In this document: piece by piece, positions 59,111-64,000 of the stretch
Position numbering within the stretch: position 1 is the first letter of the stretch
Layout: each line of letters starts with the position of its first letter
Origin: Achromobacter pestifer
GTDB lineage: Bacteria; Pseudomonadota; Gammaproteobacteria; Burkholderiales; Burkholderiaceae_B
Assembly: GCF_013267355.1 (NCBI RefSeq)
Contig: NZ_CP053984.1
Location: 1-64,000, forward strand
DNA: 64,000 bases
Direction of reading: 5' to 3'
Position numbers and translations under genes: made by a program
The notes under the pieces: model-generated
What the model was told of the DNA's origin: nothing
What the model saw: only the letters and a program-made list of their open reading frames with translations
The model's database searches: none

Positions 59111-59542
59111 TCAATCGAGCCCCAGGGCCTGCAGGCCGGCGCGGGCGCAGGCTTCGTCCTGCTCGGCCGAGCCGCCGGAAACACCGATGCCGCCAATGCG
59201 CTGGCCGTCGGTCACGACCGGCAGGCCGCCGCCGAACAGCACCAGGCGCTGGCGCTGGTTCAGGCCGATGCGCAGCAACTCGTCGTCACCGATGACGCCG
59301 CCCCATTGCGATGTGGGAAAGCCGAAGCTCGCGGCGGTGTAGGCCTTGTCGATCGCGATGTCGATCGAATGCAGGAAGGCATTGGGCATGCGCAGAAAAG
59401 CGGCCAGCGTGCCCGAGGCATCGGTCACGGCCACATTGATGCGAATGCCCAATGCCTCCGCGTGCGCCACCGCCGCCTGACAGGCCATCGAAGCCGCCGA
59501 CGCGGTGATGACGGAAGAGGGAACAGAGAGAGCGGATGTCAT
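59111..59542 (-). CDS. GlcG/HbpS-like (DUF336) protein
   Basis: 143 residues: AVAHAEALGIRINVAVTDASGTLAAFLRM and GGLPVVTDGQRIGGIGVSGGSAEQDEACA are typical of the family. Members often sit in meta-cleavage operons near catechol dioxygenase. Binding of haem or a cofactor has been shown for HbpS, but the role in these operons is not settled. Confidence 0.88.
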   Translation of the reverse strand: MTSALSVPSSVITASAASMACQAAVAHAEALGIRINVAVTDASGTLAAFLRMPNAFLHSIDIAIDKAYTAASFGFPTSQWGGVIGDDELLRIGLNQRQRLVLFGGGLPVVTDGQRIGGIGVSGGSAEQDEACARAGLQALGLD

Positions 59543-59685
59543 AAGAAGAAGCGGCGAGAGAAAGGTGACTCCGGTTCGAGGGGCACCGAGGAACCGGCTC
59601 CGCCGGGCCTCAGGTGCCGTCCCCCCTCCCAGCGCCGCAGGCGCGCCAGAGAGGGGGGAAGCCGCGAAGCGGCGCAGGGGGGAGA

Positions 59686-60630
59686 TCAGGTATAGACCTC
59701 GGTGAAAGACGGCACCAGATCACCCGTGTGATAGAAAATCCCGCTGCCCAGCTGGTCTTCGGTCCAGGTTGTCACCGGCCGGTCGCGCTGGGCCAGGTAG
59801 CCCAGGCCGGCGAAGGTCTCATTGCGGTTGCCGCTGGGATCGAAGAAGTAGATGGTTTCGCCGCGCGTGATGCCGTGGCGGGTGGGGGCCACGTCGATGC
59901 GCGTCTTGGTCTTGGCCATCACGTCGGCGGACTTGAGCACGTCGTGCCACGAGTCCAGGAAGAAGGCGATGTGGTGCAGGCCGCTGCGCGGGCCGCCCAC
60001 GAAGGCGATGTCGTGCGGCGTGGTGGTGCGGGCCATCCAGGTCGCCGCCTGCATGTTGCCTTCGGGTCCGACCAGCACCTGCTCGGTCAGGAAGAAGTCC
60101 AGCGCCTCGGTCATGAAGCGGGTGTTGTCGGCCACGGTGTTGATGCCGGCCTCGGGATTCATCTCGCACATCAGCAGGCAGTGGTCCAGCCAGTGAGCGC
60201 CCGCGCCTTTGAGGCCGTCCGGCCACGGGTCGGGGTTGGTGGTGCCGACCTCGGTGCCCACGTACTCCTTCATGGCGTACAGGCGCATCTCGTGGCCGCT
60301 GGGCAGGTTGAACTGCAGCATGCGGCCGGTGGAAGGCAGGGTGCCTTCGGGCAGCACGGTGGTCTTTACGCCCCAGGCTTCGACCTTCTTCTGCAGCTCG
60401 TCGAGGTCGCTGTCCTTCTCGACCTTGTAGGCCAGGTGGTTCATGCCGGCCTGGTCCGACGGCGTCAGGATCAGCGAGTACTTGTCCCACTCGTCCCAGC
60501 ACTTGAGGTAAACGTTGCCCGCCTTGTCCTTCATGGTGGTCTTCATGCCCAGCACGTTCTCGTAGTGCCGGACGGCGGCGTCCATGTCCATCACTTTCAG
60601 GCTCGCGTGCCCGATGCGCATCACACCCAT
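59686..60630 (-). CDS. dmpB: Catechol 2,3-dioxygenase
   Basis: 314 residues, two-domain extradiol dioxygenase. Iron ligands fit H150 (AHWLDH), H219 or H220 (GLHHIAFF) and E271 (NRNETFAG). It cleaves catechol next to the hydroxyls to 2-hydroxymuconic semialdehyde, the entry to the pathway encoded by the following genes. The name tdnC would be used in an aniline context. Confidence 0.96.
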   Translation of the reverse strand: MGVMRIGHASLKVMDMDAAVRHYENVLGMKTTMKDKAGNVYLKCWDEWDKYSLILTPSDQAGMNHLAYKVEKDSDLDELQKKVEAWGVKTTVLPEGTLPSTGRMLQFNLPSGHEMRLYAMKEYVGTEVGTTNPDPWPDGLKGAGAHWLDHCLLMCEMNPEAGINTVADNTRFMTEALDFFLTEQVLVGPEGNMQAATWMARTTTPHDIAFVGGPRSGLHHIAFFLDSWHDVLKSADVMAKTKTRIDVAPTRHGITRGETIYFFDPSGNRNETFAGLGYLAQRDRPVTTWTEDQLGSGIFYHTGDLVPSFTEVYT

Positions 60631-60651
60631 GTTGTGTCTCCTGGTGGTTGG

Positions 60652-61023
60652 TTACTGCTGCTGAATCGAAGGGCTGGCAGTCGCAGACTCTGCGCGCCCC
60701 TTGGAAAACGGTTTGCTCAACTTGCCGGCCACTTCGAGGTTCACCGGCGTCTGGGGTGCCACGCGGCATGCCAGCGTGTAGCCCTGGTTCTCTTCGTCGA
60801 GCGTCACGTGTGCACGGCTGATCGGCCCCAGGGCCTTGATCTGTCCCTCGACGATGCGGACCTTGCAGACCCCGCAGCCGCCGTTGACGCAACCCACCGG
60901 GATGCCCTTGCGGCCCAGGCGGACCATGCCGGTGAGCAGGCTTTCATTGCCGGCGCAGGGAAAGGTCTCGTCCGTCTGGGCCACGTGCACTGCGAACTTG
61001 GGGCGGGAATCAAACAGGGACAT
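60652..61023 (-). CDS. dmpQ: Plant-type [2Fe-2S] ferredoxin for catechol dioxygenase reactivation
   Basis: 123 residues with CVNGGCGVCKVR and a later TLACRV cysteine, the XylT/DmpQ pattern. XylT reduces inactivated ferric catechol 2,3-dioxygenase. First gene of the block transcribed away from the LysR gene, 22 bases before the dioxygenase gene. The tail of about 20 residues is longer than needed for the fold. Confidence 0.93.
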   Translation of the reverse strand: MSLFDSRPKFAVHVAQTDETFPCAGNESLLTGMVRLGRKGIPVGCVNGGCGVCKVRIVEGQIKALGPISRAHVTLDEENQGYTLACRVAPQTPVNLEVAGKLSKPFSKGRAESATASPSIQQQ

Positions 61024-61149
61024 GTCTCAGTTCTTCTTCAACGCAGCAGCTTCAGCTGCCAAAGATAGGGCGGAGCGGTCATACCGTCCAATACCGAATT
61101 TTTGCGACCCTATACTGGTGAGGTATTGCGAGCCGAACCAGGAGGCCCC
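61024..61149. promoter_or_regulatory. Divergent promoter region of the meta operon and LysR gene
   Basis: Holds an inverted repeat CAATACC (61089-61095) / GGTATTG (61122-61128), and ATACCG repeated at 61081 and 61091 (one helical turn apart), plausible LysR contacts. The regulator gene starts at 61150 and the ferredoxin gene at 61023 on the other strand. Confidence 0.6.
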
Positions 61150-62091
61150 ATGGATCTCAAAGACATGCGCCAGTTTCTGGCGGTCGCCGAAGAGCGCAAC
61201 TTCACCCGCGCGGCCGAGCGCCTGCACATGGCGCAGCCGCCGCTGTCGCGCCAGATCAAGGCGCTGGAAGACGAGATGGGGGCGCCGCTGTTCCTGCGCA
61301 CACCGGCCGGCGTGGAGCTGACCGAGGCGGGCCAGACGCTGCTGGACGAGGTGCCCAACCTGCTGCACCTGGCGCAGCGCGCGGCCGAGCGCACGCGGCG
61401 CGCGGCCGAGCGCACGCGGCGCGCGGCGCAGGGCCTGACCGGCCAGCTCGACGTGGGCATCTACGGCTCGGGCGTGCTGGACGTCATTCCCCGCGTGCTC
61501 GCGAAGTTCCACGCGCAGCGGCCCGAGGTGCGCATCGCGCTGCACAACCTCACCAAGTCCGAGCAGCTGCAGGCGCTGCGCGAACGGCGCATCAGCGTGG
61601 GCTTCAACCGCCTGATCCCGCCCGAGCCGGACCTGGTGGTCGAGTCGGTGTTGCGCGAGCCGCTGCTGGTGGCGATGCACGAAGCGCACCCGCTGGCGCA
61701 GCGCAGGCAGGTCGGGATGGCCGACCTCGACGGGCTGCCCATGATCCTCTACCCCAACGAGGCCATCCACGGGCTGGCGCAGGAAGTGGCCGAGGCCTTC
61801 CGCCAGGAAGGCGTGCGGCTGGCGGTCGAGCAGGACGTCGAGGACGTGGTGACGGCCGTGGCCCTGGTGGCCAGTGGCTTCGGGCTGACCATCGCCACCC
61901 GGTCGGCCGCCAGCCTGCGCCTGCCGGGCGTGGTGTTCGTGCCCTTGCGCAGCCGCCACCTCAAGGACCTGGAGCTGAGCTGCCTCTACCGGCGCGGCGA
62001 TCCGTCGCCGGTGCTGGCCATGTTCCTGGAGGTGGTGCGTGCGCATGGGAAGAGCGAAACGAAGGGCGGCAACGGCCTCAGACCTGCCTGA
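61150..62091 (+). CDS. LysR-type regulator of the meta-cleavage operon
   Basis: 313 residues from ATG 61150 with AGGAGG; a TTG 48 bases upstream is less likely. N-terminal winged helix MRQFLAVAEERNFTRAAERLHMAQPPLSRQIKALEDEMGAPLFLR is CatR/CbnR-like. In the linker helix the heptad RAAERTR occurs twice in tandem (21-bp duplication at about 61378-61419). A substrate-binding domain follows. It is divergent from the ferredoxin gene and its 3' end overlaps dmpP antisense by 14 bases. Confidence 0.92.
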   Translation: MDLKDMRQFLAVAEERNFTRAAERLHMAQPPLSRQIKALEDEMGAPLFLRTPAGVELTEAGQTLLDEVPNLLHLAQRAAERTRRAAERTRRAAQGLTGQLDVGIYGSGVLDVIPRVLAKFHAQRPEVRIALHNLTKSEQLQALRERRISVGFNRLIPPEPDLVVESVLREPLLVAMHEAHPLAQRRQVGMADLDGLPMILYPNEAIHGLAQEVAEAFRQEGVRLAVEQDVEDVVTAVALVASGFGLTIATRSAASLRLPGVVFVPLRSRHLKDLELSCLYRRGDPSPVLAMFLEVVRAHGKSETKGGNGLRPA

Positions 62092-63139
62092 ACAGCGGGC
62101 TGCGGGCGGCCTGCGCGTCGGCCGCCGAGAGGAACTTCTCGGTGTAGATGTCGCGCTCGAACAGGCGGCCCTGCATCAGGGTGGAGATGCAGGCCTCGAT
62201 CATGGGCGGCGGCCCGCACAGGTAGGCCTTCTGGCCCACAAAGCTGCCGCCGAAATGCGCCTTGGCCGCTTCGTGCACGAAGCCGCGGAAGCCGTCCCAG
62301 TCCGAGCCCTCGGGCTCGTGCGAGAGCGCCGGCACGTACGAGAAGTTGGCGTGCTGTTCGGCGAGCGCGCGGAACTCGGCGTCGTAGTACAGCTCCTCGT
62401 GCGAACGCTGTCCGTAGACCAGGGTGATGGGCAGCGTGCAGCCGCGCGAGAGCAGGTCCGCGATCATCGAGCGCGGGCTCGACAGCCCCGAGCCGCCGGC
62501 CATGAACAGCATCGGCTGGCGCGCCGACTCGCGCACGAAGAAACGGCCGTAGGGGCCGGCCACGCGCAGGCGGTCGCCGGCCTTGAGCTGCTCGTGCAGC
62601 CAGGTGGTGCCGGCGCCGCCGGGCAGCTTGCGCACGTTGAGCTCGATGCCCTTCGTGGCGGCCACGTCGGCGGGTTGATTGGCGATCGAGAAGGCGCGGC
62701 TGCCGACGCCCGGGATTTCCACCTGCACGTACTGCCCCGCCTGGAAGTCGATGGCCTTGTCCAGCTGCAGGTGGATCGCCTTGATGGTGGGCGTGAGGTC
62801 CTCGACGCGGCTGACCGTGGCCGCGAAGTCGCGCACCGGGATCACGCGCGCATCGGGCTCCTCGTCGATCTCGGCTTCGATGGTGGTGTCGCTCTGCAGC
62901 GTGCAGCAGCAGGCCAGCGACTTGCCTTCATCGCGCTCAAATTCCATCAGCGCAAACGGATTTGCCGCACCATGGTCCACCTCGCCATCGAGCACCTGCA
63001 CCTTGCACGTTCCGCACAGGCCGTGCCCGCAGGCGTGTGGAATGTAGATGCCCTGGCGCAATGCCGCGTCGAGCACGGTCTGCCCTTCGTCGACCTCGAT
63101 GGTCGCGCCCAGGGGTTCGATGGTCAGTTGGTAGCTCAT
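62078..63139 (-). CDS. dmpP: Phenol hydroxylase reductase component
   Basis: 353 residues: N-terminal [2Fe-2S] domain (CGHGLCGTCKVQ ... CCC), FAD motif RAFSIANQP and NAD motif LFMAGGSGLSSPRSMI. It passes electrons from NADH to the diiron hydroxylase. GGAAC-type ribosome site; it follows dmpO by seven bases. Confidence 0.95.
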   Translation of the reverse strand: MSYQLTIEPLGATIEVDEGQTVLDAALRQGIYIPHACGHGLCGTCKVQVLDGEVDHGAANPFALMEFERDEGKSLACCCTLQSDTTIEAEIDEEPDARVIPVRDFAATVSRVEDLTPTIKAIHLQLDKAIDFQAGQYVQVEIPGVGSRAFSIANQPADVAATKGIELNVRKLPGGAGTTWLHEQLKAGDRLRVAGPYGRFFVRESARQPMLFMAGGSGLSSPRSMIADLLSRGCTLPITLVYGQRSHEELYYDAEFRALAEQHANFSYVPALSHEPEGSDWDGFRGFVHEAAKAHFGGSFVGQKAYLCGPPPMIEACISTLMQGRLFERDIYTEKFLSAADAQAARSPLFRQV

Positions 63140-63146
63140 GGAACGA

Positions 63147-63503
63147 TCAGCTGAACGAACCTTTGATCCCTGTGAGCCCAGGGGTTCTGAAGCGGATCGC
63201 GTCCTTGTGCAACAGGCCGTTGTCGGCCAGCGACTTGGCCGGATCGGGTTGCCAGGGCTGGCCGTTTTTCTTCCACTCGGCCTTGGCCCAGTCGATCTTG
63301 GCGAAGTCCGGGTGGTAGCCGTAGATGCCGGGCAGCACCGCGGCCGACAGCGCGCCGAACGGGGTGTCCGGCGGCAGCGGCAGGCAGACGGGGGCGCAGA
63401 ACATCAGGTGGTCTTCCCAGCCGATGTAGAGCAGCGGGGCGGGGAAGTTCTCGCGCACATCCCTGGGCGTGAACTCGTAGGGGGCGATGGCGACGACGCT
63501 CAT
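63147..63503 (-). CDS. dmpO: Phenol hydroxylase small subunit
   Basis: 118 residues of the DmpO/gamma-like type (YEFTPRDVRENFPAPLLYIGWEDHLMF; GIYGYHPDFAKIDW). A structural subunit of the multicomponent hydroxylase. Its ATG overlaps the dmpN stop as ATGA. Confidence 0.95.
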   Translation of the reverse strand: MSVVAIAPYEFTPRDVRENFPAPLLYIGWEDHLMFCAPVCLPLPPDTPFGALSAAVLPGIYGYHPDFAKIDWAKAEWKKNGQPWQPDPAKSLADNGLLHKDAIRFRTPGLTGIKGSFS

Positions 63504-64000
63504 TTCTGCTCTCCTTGCACCAGGGGCTCGCCCTTCCAGGCGGCAAAGTTCTTCTGGTCTTCCGAACCTTCGAAGTCGAAGTTGTCGCGGCCGACTTCCA
63601 TCTCGTAGTACTTGAGCACGGCCATCAGCGGGTCGAAGCCCTCGGCGGTCGGGTCGGTGCCTTCGGGGAAGCAGTGGCCCTGGTAGATCTGGTGCACCGG
63701 CAGCCAGCTCTGCACGTACTTCTCGGGCTCGTGGTCGAAGATGCTCTTGCAGTGGTCGCTGCAGAAGTGGTACTTGTAGGCCTTGTAGTCGCTGTCGCGG
63801 TAGCAGATCTTGCTGGGGTCACCCTCTTCGGTGAACAGCATCGGGACCTGGCAGGTGGTGCACAGCATCGGCAGCGTCATGTTGTAGAAGCGCTTGCCTT
63901 CGGCGGCCTGGTCGCGCCAGAACTCCCAGCGCGGGCGGTAGTACTTGTCGAAGGTCTCGGGGTACTTCTCGCTCAGCCAGGCCAGTTCGTCTTCCTTGGG
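63500..64000 (-). CDS. dmpN: Phenol hydroxylase large subunit, C-terminal part (partial)
   Basis: 167 codons enter from the right edge in frame. The YHS-like metal-binding segment LCTTCQVPMLF, YKYHFCSDHCKSIFDHEPEKYVQSW is diagnostic of DmpN-type oxygenase subunits. The diiron four-helix bundle lies outside the window. dmpK, L and M would be expected further right. Confidence 0.95.
   Translation of the reverse strand, partial: PKEDELAWLSEKYPETFDKYYRPRWEFWRDQAAEGKRFYNMTLPMLCTTCQVPMLFTEEGDPSKICYRDSDYKAYKYHFCSDHCKSIFDHEPEKYVQSWLPVHQIYQGHCFPEGTDPTAEGFDPLMAVLKYYEMEVGRDNFDFEGSEDQKNFAAWKGEPLVQGEQK

Noticed and set aside
1..64000. rRNA or tRNA genes
   Set aside because: I saw no tRNA-like cloverleaf or rRNA sequence, although I could not run a covariance search.

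Overview
The window reads as part of a self-transmissible IncP-1 plasmid, closest in gene content and order to the IncP-1beta (R751-type) branch. It carries a catabolic insertion for aniline and phenol-type aromatics. The evidence is a full set of IncP-1 control genes (korA, incC, korB, korC, kfrA), the replication initiator trfA, an iteron origin, the complete trbA-trbP mating-pair genes, and many copies of the KorA, KorB and KorC operators. The catabolic genes and their IS elements point to a Burkholderiales host such as Comamonas, Delftia or relatives. This is inferred from recognised protein families, not from a database search.

Layout. 1-137 is the end of a plus-strand gene, probably traM. 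331-8511 is the minus-strand control region: kfrC, kfrB, kfrA, korB, incC, korA, kleF, kleE, kleA, korC, klcB, a small unknown gene and klcA. 8684-9215 is a RelB/YafQ-type toxin-antitoxin pair. About 9250-10330 is oriV: ten TrfA iterons counting outliers, an AT-rich block, DnaA-box-like sites and an array of tight hairpins. trfA and ssb (minus) diverge from trbA (plus). trbB to trbP, upf30.5 and a small lipoprotein gene run to 26824.

The accessory segment starts at 26898 with an intact 3.2-kb relative of IS1071, then an IS66-family element lying between fragments of two other IS genes. The aniline dioxygenase cluster follows (33121-39392): gamma-glutamylanilide synthetase, glutamine amidotransferase, both dioxygenase subunits, reductase and a LysR regulator. 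Next come an IS21-family element, the end of a Tn21-type transposase and a truncated IS1071 in opposite orientation (to 45812). A short island follows with a decapitated nuclease, a DUF1883-TIR protein, a SRAP (YedK/HMCES) protein and an IS1595-family element.

From 49163 to the right edge, minus-strand genes encode a meta-cleavage pathway: phenol hydroxylase N (partial), O and P, a plant-type ferredoxin, catechol 2,3-dioxygenase, a GlcG/HbpS-like protein, semialdehyde dehydrogenase and hydrolase, hydratase, decarboxylase, acylating acetaldehyde dehydrogenase, aldolase, a Bug-type binding protein, tautomerase, amidase and a second hydratase. A LysR gene lies in the opposite direction within it.

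Together, aniline (via TdnQTA1A2B) and phenol (via the hydroxylase) would both converge on catechol, which the lower pathway takes to pyruvate and acetyl-CoA. Two broken dehydrogenase remnants inside the meta cluster show past gene loss. The least explained signals are the dispersed palindromes each followed by a six-base palindrome, the dispersed CTTGGCGTC motif, the TIR/SRAP island, and a seven-residue duplication in the LysR regulator.
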